From Candidatus Cloacimonadota bacterium (lineage in GTDB: Bacteria > Cloacimonadota > Cloacimonadia > JGIOTU-2), in the NCBI GenBank assembly GCA_014382685.1, contig JACNJG010000161.1, positions 1-9,290 of the forward strand: a DNA stretch of 9,290 nucleotides, read 5' to 3'. Both the position numbers and the translations under genes were made by a program. Below the pieces are notes generated by a model that saw only the letters and a program-made list of their open reading frames with translations, was not told where the DNA came from and ran no database searches. Shown here piece after piece: positions 1 to 6,945 of the stretch; position 1 is the first letter of the stretch, and each line of letters begins with the position of its first letter.

Positions 1-37
1 GGAATGAAGTAATTTATTTCAACATAGTGGTTATTTT

Positions 38-177
38 AACAAGATTGGAATCTTGTTTTACAAGTAGCTCAACATTCCGACCTGTCGAGGCGTCCTGTCT
101 GGGCGTAACGAAGTGAAGACTGAAGTGAAATGGAAACTGTTGTTGAGTATCTTTTACGCAAGATCGGAATCTTGCGT
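38..177. repeat. Composite intergenic repeat: two related hairpins around two tandem duplications
   Basis: Hairpin A at 38-57 has perfect 9-base arms (AACAAGATT / AATCTTGTT) around a GG centre. Hairpin B at 156-177 has perfect 9-base arms (ACGCAAGAT / ATCTTGCGT) around CGGA. Their cores (41-55 and 160-174) match at 14 of 15 bases. Two flanking base pairs differ in a compensatory way, A-T in one and G-C or C-G in the other. Between them lie a 13-base-period duplication (81-92 and 94-105, 10 of 12 identical) and a 12-base-period duplication starting GAAGTGAA (110 and 122). CTCAACA (68-74) can also pair with TGTTGAG (141-147). No coding potential is convincing here. It resembles a dispersed intergenic repeat of the REP type, but genome-wide copy number cannot be judged from this window, and neither hairpin has a T-run typical of a terminator. 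Confidence 0.7.
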
Positions 178-227
178 TACGGAAATCCTCTTTTCATCAC
201 CACAATTATTTATCGTCTCCCCTATCC

Positions 228-256
228 TTGACAAAGCAGAGAGGGTTAAAAATTTG
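228..256 (+). promoter_or_regulatory. Possible hppA promoter
   Basis: A perfect TTGACA lies at 228-233, about 60 bases before the hppA start. No good TATAAT follows at 16-18 bases. The AT-rich AAAATTTG at 249-256 partly resembles the TAnnTTTG element of Bacteroidota promoters. The -35-like box is seen directly; the -10 assignment is weak. Confidence 0.35.
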
Positions 257-291
257 TCGTCATATTTACATTAATTTCTGGAGGATTCTTG

Positions 292-2496
292 ATGAATATC
301 CCTTTATTATGGATCGTTGCTCCTGCTGGTGCGATCGTAGCTCTGATCTTTGCCTTTATTCTTTATAGAAGCGTAAAGAAAGAAGAGCCCGGCAATGAGC
401 AGATGCAGAAGATCGCCAAGTATGTACGCGAAGGAGCATTCGCTTATCTTAAACAGCAGTATAAAGGAGTTGGAATATTTTTTATCGCTGCTTTTATAGT
501 TTTTAACATTATGGCTTGGGTACTGAAAGTGCTCCACCCGCTTATTCCATGGGCATTTTTAACCGGTGGTTTCTTCAGCGGACTTGCTGGCTGGATCGGC
601 ATGAACACAGCCACACTCGCTTCAAATCGAACCGCTCAGGGCGCCCGGCAGAGTCTTAATAAAGGGCTGACCATTGCGTTCCGTGCCGGCGGTGTGATGG
701 GACTTGTGGTTGTCGGACTTGCACTGATCGATATCTCCGCCTGGTTCTTTGTACTGAACGCCTTCAAGATGGATCTTCATACAATAACGGTTGTGATGCT
801 GAGCTTTGGAATGGGTGCATCAACACAGGCACTTTTTGCACGTCTTGGCGGAGGTATTTACACCAAAGCTGCTGACGTGGGCGCTGACCTTGTTGGAAAG
901 GTAGAAGCTGGCATTCCGGAAGACGATCCAAGGAATCCTGCAACCATCGCAGATAACGTTGGTGATAACGTAGGTGATGTTGCAGGAATGGGCGCTGATC
1001 TTTATGAATCCTATGCGGGCTCAATCCTGGCAACCGCTGCACTCGGTATGGCTGCATTCACGCAGATCTCTATAAAAATACCTGCATTGCAGGATCTTGC
1101 TATCCGCTTTGTAACTGCCCCGATGATTCTTGCCGGTATCGGTGCATTCCTCTCGATACTTGGTATTTATTTGGTTTCCACAAAGGAGGACGCCACCACA
1201 AAAGATCTAATGTTCGCACTGAATAAAGGTGTGTACGGCAGTTCGATACTTATTGCTATTGTTGCATTCTTTGTCACAAAATGGATGCTTCCACCGGAAT
1301 ATTCATTAGGCGTCTTTTTTGCATCGATCATTGGATTGCTTGCCGGTATTTTGATTGGTGTGTTCACGGAACGTTCTACCTCATACAGTTTTAAACCAAC
1401 GAAGGGAATCGCAGAACAAGCAGAATACGGACCTGCAACTGTTATCATAGATGGACTTGCAGTTGGAATGAGATCTACGGGTGCTCCTGTTATCATTATT
1501 GCCATCGCTATAATTTCTGCCTTTGCTGTCAGTAAGGGCTTTAGTATCCCGGAAATGGGACTGTACGGTATCGGTTTTGGTGCAGTGGGAATGCTTTCTA
1601 CGCTTGGTGTTACCCTTGCGATGGATGCCTTTGGTCCTATTGCAGATAATGCCGGCGGCAATGCTGAAATGTCCAAACTTCCTAAAGAAGTTCGGGAACG
1701 CACCGATGCCCTCGACTCTGTTGGAAATACAACAGCTGCAACAGGAAAAGGTTTTGCAATCGGTTCTGCTGCGCTAACTGCAATGGCGCTTCTCGCAGCT
1801 TATCTTGAAGAAGTTCGAACCGGTCTTAAGTTCGCAGGAGAAACTTTGATCGCAGGTGTTGACCTAAGTACTGCCTCTATTGCCAATTTTGTTGAACATT
1901 ATAATATTACACTTATGAATCCCAAAACACTCATCGGAATTTTTATCGGCGCCATGGTAACCTTTGTCTTTGCATCATTGACTCTTAAGGCAGTTGGTCG
2001 TGCAGCAGGTGATATGGTTGCTGAGGTTCGCAGACAATTTAAGGAAATTCCCGGTATTATGGAAGGTACAGCCGAACCCGAATATGCAAAATGCGTGTCC
2101 ATTTCAACTAAAGGAGCTCAGAAAGAAATGGTAGCTCCAGCGCTTCTCGGCATTCTCACTCCTATTGTTGTGGGTCTAATTCTTGGTGTTGCCGGTGTGA
2201 TGGGACTTCTCGTCGGAGGACTGACAACCGGTTTTACTCTTGCAGTTATGATGAATAACTCCGGCGGCGCATGGGATAATGCAAAAAAATATGTTGAGAT
2301 CGGACATTATGGCGGCAAGGGCTCAGAAATGCATAAGGCATGTGTAGTCGGTGATACAGTTGGAGATCCTTTCAAAGATACTGCCGGTCCTTCGATCAAT
2401 ATTCTTATTAAATTAATGAGTATGGTAAGTATTGTGTTCGCTGGTCTGATCGTTGCATTCTCACCTGCCATTCAGCAATTCCTCGGAATCATGTAA
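292..2496 (+). CDS. hppA: Membrane-bound pyrophosphatase, K+-dependent, predicted Na+-pumping
   Basis: This 734-residue polytopic membrane protein belongs to the M-PPase family, which hydrolyses pyrophosphate and drives H+ and/or Na+ across the cytoplasmic membrane. The pyrophosphate-binding signature is intact at residues 210-229 (EDDPRNPATIADNV then GDNVGD), and the conserved C-terminal loop carries GGAWDNAKKY and GDTVGDPFKDTAGPS. Residues 478-487 read GNTTAATGKG; Ala482 and Gly485 are the residues of K+-dependent enzymes, where K+-independent ones have Lys and Thr. Glu239 in ADLYESYAG sits where Na+-pumping enzymes carry their gating glutamate (Thermotoga Glu246), whereas H+-pumping K+-dependent enzymes shift it by about four residues. 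Ion specificity is therefore inferred as Na+, possibly Na+ plus H+. ATG at 292 is preferred over the adjacent TTG at 289 because GGAGG (280-284) then has 7-base spacing. The gene appears to be monocistronic. Confidence 0.96.
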   Translation: MNIPLLWIVAPAGAIVALIFAFILYRSVKKEEPGNEQMQKIAKYVREGAFAYLKQQYKGVGIFFIAAFIVFNIMAWVLKVLHPLIPWAFLTGGFFSGLAGWIGMNTATLASNRTAQGARQSLNKGLTIAFRAGGVMGLVVVGLALIDISAWFFVLNAFKMDLHTITVVMLSFGMGASTQALFARLGGGIYTKAADVGADLVGKVEAGIPEDDPRNPATIADNVGDNVGDVAGMGADLYESYAGSILATAALGMAAFTQISIKIPALQDLAIRFVTAPMILAGIGAFLSILGIYLVSTKEDATTKDLMFALNKGVYGSSILIAIVAFFVTKWMLPPEYSLGVFFASIIGLLAGILIGVFTERSTSYSFKPTKGIAEQAEYGPATVIIDGLAVGMRSTGAPVIIIAIAIISAFAVSKGFSIPEMGLYGIGFGAVGMLSTLGVTLAMDAFGPIADNAGGNAEMSKLPKEVRERTDALDSVGNTTAATGKGFAIGSAALTAMALLAAYLEEVRTGLKFAGETLIAGVDLSTASIANFVEHYNITLMNPKTLIGIFIGAMVTFVFASLTLKAVGRAAGDMVAEVRRQFKEIPGIMEGTAEPEYAKCVSISTKGAQKEMVAPALLGILTPIVVGLILGVAGVMGLLVGGLTTGFTLAVMMNNSGGAWDNAKKYVEIGHYGGKGSEMHKACVVGDTVGDPFKDTAGPSINILIKLMSMVSIVFAGLIVAFSPAIQQFLGIM

Positions 2497-2519
2497 TCTC
2501 TTAACCCAAAAATATAAAT

Positions 2520-2556
2520 AAAAGCATGAGAGCAAATGTTCCTGTGCTTTTTTTTA
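2520..2556 (+). terminator. Probable hppA terminator
   Basis: The arms AAAAGCA (2520-2526) and TGCTTTT (2545-2551) pair around a loop of up to 18 bases and run directly into a T tract, starting 24 bases after the hppA stop. Two further G-U pairs are possible. The stem is short and A/T-rich, so strength is uncertain, but position and T-run fit intrinsic termination. Confidence 0.6.
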
Positions 2557-2561
2557 TTATT

Positions 2562-2582
2562 AACCACAAATTAACACGAATG
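2562..2582. repeat. Short period-10 intergenic repeat
   Basis: Two ten-base units, ACCACAAATT-like then AACACGAATG, follow each other in the gap after hppA. I recognise this ACCACGAATTAACACGAATG-type sequence as common in intergenic DNA of several bacterial phyla; that is recollection, not a search. No function can be assigned. Confidence 0.4.
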
Positions 2583-2705
2583 AAAAAGTTGATTATTAAT
2601 AATAACCGTGTGAATCCGCTCTACAAAAGATTTCACAGCTATTGATGAAATTATTTTGCCAACATATAGCAAAGTTATAGAATTAAGTGACAACTCTCAA
2701 AATTA

Positions 2706-2737
2706 ATAAAAGCATCCGTCTTCGCTGCGCTTTTTAT
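2706..2737 (-). terminator. Possible terminator for the minus-strand operon
   Basis: AAAAGC (2708-2713) and GCTTTT (2729-2734) form a 6-base stem with A/T-rich flanks on both sides. It lies 46 bases past the stop of the small membrane-protein gene, and on the minus strand the stem is followed by TTATT. It could act from either side, but the T tract is interrupted. Confidence 0.35.
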
Positions 2738-2766
2738 GTCTTTGCGTCTCTGCGCCTTTGCGTGAC
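2738..2766. repeat. Period-8 TTTGCGTC-type intergenic repeat
   Basis: Three consecutive 8-base units can be read: TTTGCGTC (2741), TCTGCGCC (2749) and TTTGCGTG (2757). The sequence sits in the gap between the convergent hppA and minus-strand operon ends. I recognise this class of low-complexity intergenic repeat from many unrelated genomes, without a known function. A related sequence occurs at 6866-6893. Confidence 0.5.
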
Positions 2767-2782
2767 CTTTTGCATTTTTATT

Positions 2783-3001
2783 CTATATTAGTGCTATCAT
2801 TATCAAAGCTATACCGAGAATAAAACATATCAGGATCATAAAATAGTAAATAAACGGTAATTTTTCTCTTTTAAACTCCTTTGGTTTTTCTTTCCACTTT
2901 CTTGGATGCCTTATACGTAAATCGCCTGACGTCGAAGCATAGAAACAATACAGTAAAAGTACGATGCCGAAAACTAATAACAAAACTTCAAATGTTGCCA
3001 T
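2783..3001 (-). CDS. Small two-helix membrane protein of unknown function
   Basis: The product is 72 residues and I do not recognise its family. It has two hydrophobic segments, about residues 5-23 and 49-72, joined by a strongly basic linker (about 29-47, with RIRHPRKWKEK). By the positive-inside rule the linker is probably cytoplasmic, putting both termini outside; this is inference. It is very likely a real gene: a near-perfect ribosome binding site, AGGAGG, precedes its ATG at 7-base spacing, and the ATG lies only 9 bases after the stop of the dehydrogenase gene upstream. It is the last gene of the apparent minus-strand operon. A role as partner of that enzyme is possible but unsupported beyond proximity. 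Confidence 0.8.
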   Translation of the reverse strand: MATFEVLLLVFGIVLLLYCFYASTSGDLRIRHPRKWKEKPKEFKREKLPFIYYFMILICFILGIALIMIALI

Positions 3002-3010
3002 GTTTACCTC

Positions 3011-4156
3011 CTAAACAAGCTTTTTTATCTCTTCATGTAAAATGATATTTCTTTCTGCCAATTCTTCTATTATAAAGTTGTAATTACTTTCATCTCTACC
3101 TATATATTCCGGAGGGCATATACCTTTGGGAAGATTTTTCCCATGAAGCAGAAGTCTGGCAACCGAAGTGCAAGTATAGCCGGTTGTTCGTGCCATGGAG
3201 GAAGTTTCTGTTTTCTTATCATAAGAATCAAGTAAATTATATGTGAACGAATAATTCGATTCGCCTTTTTTACCATCTATGATAACTCTCATATAAGTAA
3301 TATCTTCCTCGCCTTGAGCAAATTGCCAGTTCTTGAAAAGGAGCTTGGAAGTCAGTTCAATTGGCTTGAACTTTTTGCCGTTAATATCTATTTCTTTATA
3401 ACTTAGAAAATCATTGTCCCTGAGCATTTTCATGATCTGGGCATGTCCGGGATATCTCAAGGTTTTTTCCTTCATAAAGGGAACATGAACAGTTTTTAGC
3501 AAAGTGCGGAGTCCGTCTGTATTGAATGCTTCCAGCGTCCCAACTCCGGGCACCTCGATGTGTTCTATATCCGAAAGCGCCGGCTTGATTATCTCCTTGC
3601 CGAATTCTATAAAACGCGCTGGTCTGATGTATTCTTCCAAAACATCTATTGGGGAAAATCCCGCTTTGTACTGAAAAGGCATTCTGCGCACTTTTGGCAA
3701 ACCACCTACAAAACATTCATATCGTGTGATATCATCCATTTGTGCATTCTGATAGCCCAGTATTATATTGCATAGACCTGGAGCTACTCCGCAGTCTATA
3801 ACTGCTGTCACATTATGCTCTTTTGTAAGCCCGTCAAGCTGAAAAGGATCTTCCGGGAAAAAGGCAATATCAACGACATCTGTGCTTGTCTTAATTATCT
3901 TGAGCAGTGTTTCAAAACCCATAAAACCAGGCACTGCCGAGATTGTCAGTTGGACATCCTTCAGCAATCCCGAAAAATCATTTTCCTTTTCAAGATCAAG
4001 ATGATGCGTTTTGATATTTCCAATTCCATTGAATTGTGTGAGCTTTCCTGCATCATTATCATAAACAATTATTTCGTATTTTTCGTCTTTTGCTAGGTCT
4101 TTCACGATCGCATGCCCCACAAGTCCGGCTCCTAAAACTGCGATTTTTTTATTCAT
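3011..4156 (-). CDS. Saccharopine dehydrogenase-family oxidoreductase (lysine 6-dehydrogenase-like)
   Basis: This 381-residue soluble dehydrogenase has an N-terminal Rossmann fold with GAGLVG at residues 9-14. Asp33 at the end of the second strand favours NAD+ over NADP+. Family features include SAVPG (73-77), DCGVAPGL (121-128) and the C-terminal SSMARTTGYTCTSVARLL (319-336). The length and the CGVAPG motif resemble lysine 6-dehydrogenases and the reductase half of saccharopine enzymes, so an amino-acid substrate with NAD(H) is likely; the exact substrate cannot be read from sequence. The start is placed at 4156, not the upstream in-frame 4186, because GGAGG sits just before it, Rossmann homologues begin as MNKKIAVLGAG does, and the longer version would overlap nfo. 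It follows nfo by 13 bases. Confidence 0.85.
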   Translation of the reverse strand: MNKKIAVLGAGLVGHAIVKDLAKDEKYEIIVYDNDAGKLTQFNGIGNIKTHHLDLEKENDFSGLLKDVQLTISAVPGFMGFETLLKIIKTSTDVVDIAFFPEDPFQLDGLTKEHNVTAVIDCGVAPGLCNIILGYQNAQMDDITRYECFVGGLPKVRRMPFQYKAGFSPIDVLEEYIRPARFIEFGKEIIKPALSDIEHIEVPGVGTLEAFNTDGLRTLLKTVHVPFMKEKTLRYPGHAQIMKMLRDNDFLSYKEIDINGKKFKPIELTSKLLFKNWQFAQGEEDITYMRVIIDGKKGESNYSFTYNLLDSYDKKTETSSMARTTGYTCTSVARLLLHGKNLPKGICPPEYIGRDESNYNFIIEELAERNIILHEEIKKLV

Positions 4157-4169
4157 TGTACCTCCTTCT

Positions 4170-5012
4170 CTATTCAATGAGGTCATAGAGAAGTTTTATT
4201 TCGTTCTTCCAATTTTCTCTATCCGGCGTTTCCAGAATGAGAGGCATGTCATCGAATCTTTCATCATTCATAATAAAACTGAATCCGCCAATGCCAATGA
4301 AACCTTTGCCGATAGGTGCATGCCTGTCTATTCTGCTTCCGCATTCTTTCTTTGAATCGTTCAGATGAATACCTTTGAGATACTGAATACCAATTTTGTT
4401 CTCGAACCGTTTAATAGTTTCTTCATATTTCTTTTTCGTACCGATATCATATCCTGCTGCGAATATATGACAGGTATCAATGCATACGCCGATCCTGGAT
4501 TTATTTTGTACTTTTCCAATAATCTGTGCAAGTTCTTTGAAAGAAGACCCCACACTGGAACCCATTCCTGCCGTGGTTTCCAGAACAAGAATCAGATTGC
4601 GGGTTTTCTCAATTGTTAAATTTAGAGACTCTGCGATGATGTCAATACAATTTTCACTAGTGATCCTATTCAGTGTGCTGCCGGGATGAAAGTTCAGATA
4701 ATTCAGTCCTAACAATTCACATCTTTCTACTTCATCGAGAAAAGCTGTACGGGATTTTTCAAGGGCATCTTTTTCCGGATGCCCAAGATTTATCAGATAG
4801 CTGTCATGTGGCAAAATTTGCTTTGATGAAAATCCATATTGTGAGCAATTTTTTTTGAAAGCTGAAATATCCTTATCTTCGAGCGGTTTGGCGTGCCACT
4901 GCCTTTGATTCTTTGTGAACAATGCAAAGGATTTTGCTCCGATTTCCTGAGCATGAAGTGGGGCATTCTGCACACCCCCACCTGCGCTTACATGTGCTCC
5001 GATATATTTCAT
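4170..5012 (-). CDS. nfo: Endonuclease IV (AP endonuclease)
   Basis: A 280-residue AP endonuclease that cleaves DNA 5' of abasic sites in base-excision repair. It aligns with E. coli Nfo from the first residues (MKYIGAHVSAGGG) through FTKNQRQW at 33-40. All nine metal ligands of the trinuclear zinc site are present, and at the same residue numbers as in E. coli: His69, His109, Glu145, Asp179, His182, His216, Asp229, His231 and Glu261. The start at 5012 is set by this homology; an in-frame GTG at 5030 would add six unlikely residues. No Shine-Dalgarno sequence precedes the ATG, unlike most genes here, and a hairpin ends 9 bases upstream. The stop lies 13 bases before the dehydrogenase start, within its leader. 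Confidence 0.97.
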   Translation of the reverse strand: MKYIGAHVSAGGGVQNAPLHAQEIGAKSFALFTKNQRQWHAKPLEDKDISAFKKNCSQYGFSSKQILPHDSYLINLGHPEKDALEKSRTAFLDEVERCELLGLNYLNFHPGSTLNRITSENCIDIIAESLNLTIEKTRNLILVLETTAGMGSSVGSSFKELAQIIGKVQNKSRIGVCIDTCHIFAAGYDIGTKKKYEETIKRFENKIGIQYLKGIHLNDSKKECGSRIDRHAPIGKGFIGIGGFSFIMNDERFDDMPLILETPDRENWKNEIKLLYDLIE

Positions 5013-5021
5013 AATAAACAA

Positions 5022-5052
5022 GATGCACACAAATCATTTATTCATGTGCATC
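5022..5052 (-). promoter_or_regulatory. Hairpin in the leader of nfo
   Basis: On the minus strand, GATGCACA (5052-5045) and TGTGCATC (5029-5022) form a perfect 8-base stem with a 15-base loop. It ends 9 bases before the nfo ATG, in the 60-base gap after the formimidoyltransferase gene. The following TTGTTTATT is only loosely T-rich. It could be a weak terminator, a processing site or a control on nfo translation. Confidence 0.4.
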
Positions 5053-5072
5053 CGGACTTTTCATGTATCATT

Positions 5073-6764
5073 TTATAATTTTTCTAAAACGCTGTTCTCA
5101 ACTTTTTCAGCGAGTTCTACCGATTGTTTAAGGATATTTTCTGCTTCTTCAAGAATATTCTTTTTGAATTCTTCATCTTTTACGCCGGGAAGATTTATTC
5201 GAACATTCAGATACGCACCTTTCACACCGGAGAGGGCTGTCATCGCAGAGACTCCTGCGTCTGACACTGCATTTTGATTTCCATATTTTGCAGCAGTTTC
5301 AGACAGGATAATGACTTCCCAGCACAGCTTCATTGTGTGTAATGGAACTTGAGTTGCATTCTTTATTGATTCTTGAATTGCTTCCGATCTTTTTTTCTTA
5401 TCCTCTTCAGTCTTCTTTGGAAGCTTCATTGCAGCCATGTAATTATTGAATGCTTCTGTGTCTTTATCGATCGCTTCGATTAGCTGTTTCTTCATTTGCT
5501 GCGCTTCCCACGCCATTGTGAGCATTCGTGCTTCATTCTCTTTGTAAGAAATTCTCTCTTTGGAGTTTTTGAATTTATATTTTCCTGTTGTGAGATTACC
5601 GACCATTGCAGTTAATCCTGCTGCCAAACTTCCACATAATGCAGCTACACTTCCTCCGCCGGGGGCAGGTGAATCCGATGCAAGCACATCAACAAAGTCT
5701 TTAACTGATAGATTAACAAGAAGGTCATGTTTTGCAATTTTATATTCGATGATCTTTTCGTTTGGGTCGAATTCTGATATATCATTCAATCCGAGAGAAA
5801 CAATAGCAGTATGAACGAGTTCTTTATCAGAAACCGAATAAGATGAACCCTGTTTCTCCAGAAAATATCTGCCAGCATTCAGCATTGCTTCAAGAGGGAT
5901 CAAACCAACAAGCTCGCTGCCTGTTACAACCAATCCTCTTTCGAGTGCGATCTCTCTTACTTTGTCGAACACAAGATGAGGAGGTGCGATTTTGTAATTA
6001 GTCAGATTTATTGAAATTTGAGCCTGTCCATATTCCGGAATATACCAGCCGATAGCTTTCACGTGATCAAAAATTCCGGGAATTATAATAAGATTTCCTT
6101 CATCATCCTTGACGGGCTGGTAATTCTCATCACGCATTCTACGCCCCTTTTCGCGAATCATCAGGGCGATCTCTTTTGCTTTTTGGGTATCTCTTGTGTT
6201 CAGATCTATGTTGTAAGCGATTAGGAATTCACGCGCGCCGGTTACCAGGGCACCAGCGTTTTCATGAATTTGAGCAGGACCAAAATCGGGTTTCCAGTGC
6301 GGATCCTCCAGCTTCTTTGCAAGACCCTCAAATTCTCCCTGACGAATGTTTGCAAGATTCTGACGCTCAGGCGTACTAGCAGAATGCTCATAAAGATATA
6401 CTGGTATTTTCAGTTCGTCGCCGACCCGTTTTCCCAGCTTCTTCGAGATCTCGATGCAGTCTTCGGTCGTCACGCCTGCAACAGGTACAAATGGACAAAC
6501 ATCGGTAGCGCCCATGCGCGGATGAGTACCGGAATGCTGACGCATATCAATAATTTCCGATGCTTTTTTTATCGCACGGAATGCCGCCTCTTCTACACCT
6601 TCGGGAGTTCCAACAAAGGTTACGACAGTTCTATTCGTATCTTTGCCCGGATCCACATCGAGCAGCACAACGCCGTCCACCTCTTCGATCCGGTCAGTGA
6701 TCTGTTTAATTATAGCTACATCGCGTCCTTCACTGAAATTCGGAACACATTCAACAATTTTCAT
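5073..6764 (-). CDS. ftcD: Bifunctional glutamate formimidoyltransferase / formimidoyl-THF cyclodeaminase
   Basis: A 563-residue fusion, close to the 541-residue mammalian FTCD. The N-terminal part (about 1-330) transfers the formimidoyl group from N-formimidoyl-L-glutamate to tetrahydrofolate; it starts KIVECVPNFSEGR and holds GTHPRMGATDVCPF, whose His81 matches the catalytic His82 of the animal enzyme. The C-terminal part (about 350-563) is a cyclodeaminase domain with SDSPAPGGGSVAAL (363-376) and an Asp-rich DKDTEAFN (433-440); it releases ammonia to give methenyl-THF. The pathway is usually the end of histidine degradation, but no hutH, hutU or hutI lies in this window. AAGGAG ends 10 bases before the ATG. 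It may head the operon with nfo and the dehydrogenase, although the 60-base gap with a hairpin leaves that open. Confidence 0.95.
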   Translation of the reverse strand: MKIVECVPNFSEGRDVAIIKQITDRIEEVDGVVLLDVDPGKDTNRTVVTFVGTPEGVEEAAFRAIKKASEIIDMRQHSGTHPRMGATDVCPFVPVAGVTTEDCIEISKKLGKRVGDELKIPVYLYEHSASTPERQNLANIRQGEFEGLAKKLEDPHWKPDFGPAQIHENAGALVTGAREFLIAYNIDLNTRDTQKAKEIALMIREKGRRMRDENYQPVKDDEGNLIIIPGIFDHVKAIGWYIPEYGQAQISINLTNYKIAPPHLVFDKVREIALERGLVVTGSELVGLIPLEAMLNAGRYFLEKQGSSYSVSDKELVHTAIVSLGLNDISEFDPNEKIIEYKIAKHDLLVNLSVKDFVDVLASDSPAPGGGSVAALCGSLAAGLTAMVGNLTTGKYKFKNSKERISYKENEARMLTMAWEAQQMKKQLIEAIDKDTEAFNNYMAAMKLPKKTEEDKKKRSEAIQESIKNATQVPLHTMKLCWEVIILSETAAKYGNQNAVSDAGVSAMTALSGVKGAYLNVRINLPGVKDEEFKKNILEEAENILKQSVELAEKVENSVLEKL

Positions 6765-6780
6765 ACTTTATAAGCTCCTT

Positions 6781-6945
6781 GTATATTCTATTAATTTTGA
6801 TTTTCTTCCTTATAATAAGCACTTATATTTTTGATTTCTAATATATTGAATATTATTATCATATTCTCTCTGTGTTCTCTGCCTGTCTCGGTGTAATGCA
6901 ATTGAGACGGATGTTGAGATTCTGTTAATAAACATTTTCTTTTTA
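6781..6945. other. Intergenic gap between pyrE and the formimidoyltransferase gene
   Basis: This 165-base, strongly AT-rich stretch contains no gene I can support. Nearest pyrE, 6866-6893 is a CT-rich repeat-like run (CTCTCTGTGTTCTCTGCC) related in style to the one at 2738-2766. A promoter for the downstream minus-strand genes would be expected in the AT-rich part, but I see no convincing -35/-10 pair and no clear pyrE terminator. Confidence 0.5.

Noticed and set aside
3..115. Open frame at the left edge as the 3' end of an upstream gene
   Set aside because: It runs through hairpin A and the 13-base tandem repeats and has no recognisable protein features, so non-coding repeat DNA explains it better.
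1167..1703. 178-codon open frame opposite hppA, and other long antisense frames
   Set aside because: It lies wholly antisense to a highly conserved pyrophosphatase gene, has no ribosome binding site that I can see, and its product resembles no protein family I know.
4157..4186. Ten-residue upstream extension of the saccharopine dehydrogenase
   Set aside because: It would overlap the end of nfo and bypass the GGAGG site in front of the ATG at 4156; the Rossmann fold starts properly at 4156.
5022..5068. Tiny leader ORFs (3 and 8 codons) in the gap before nfo
   Set aside because: They have no ribosome binding sites and are short enough to arise by chance in AT-rich sequence.
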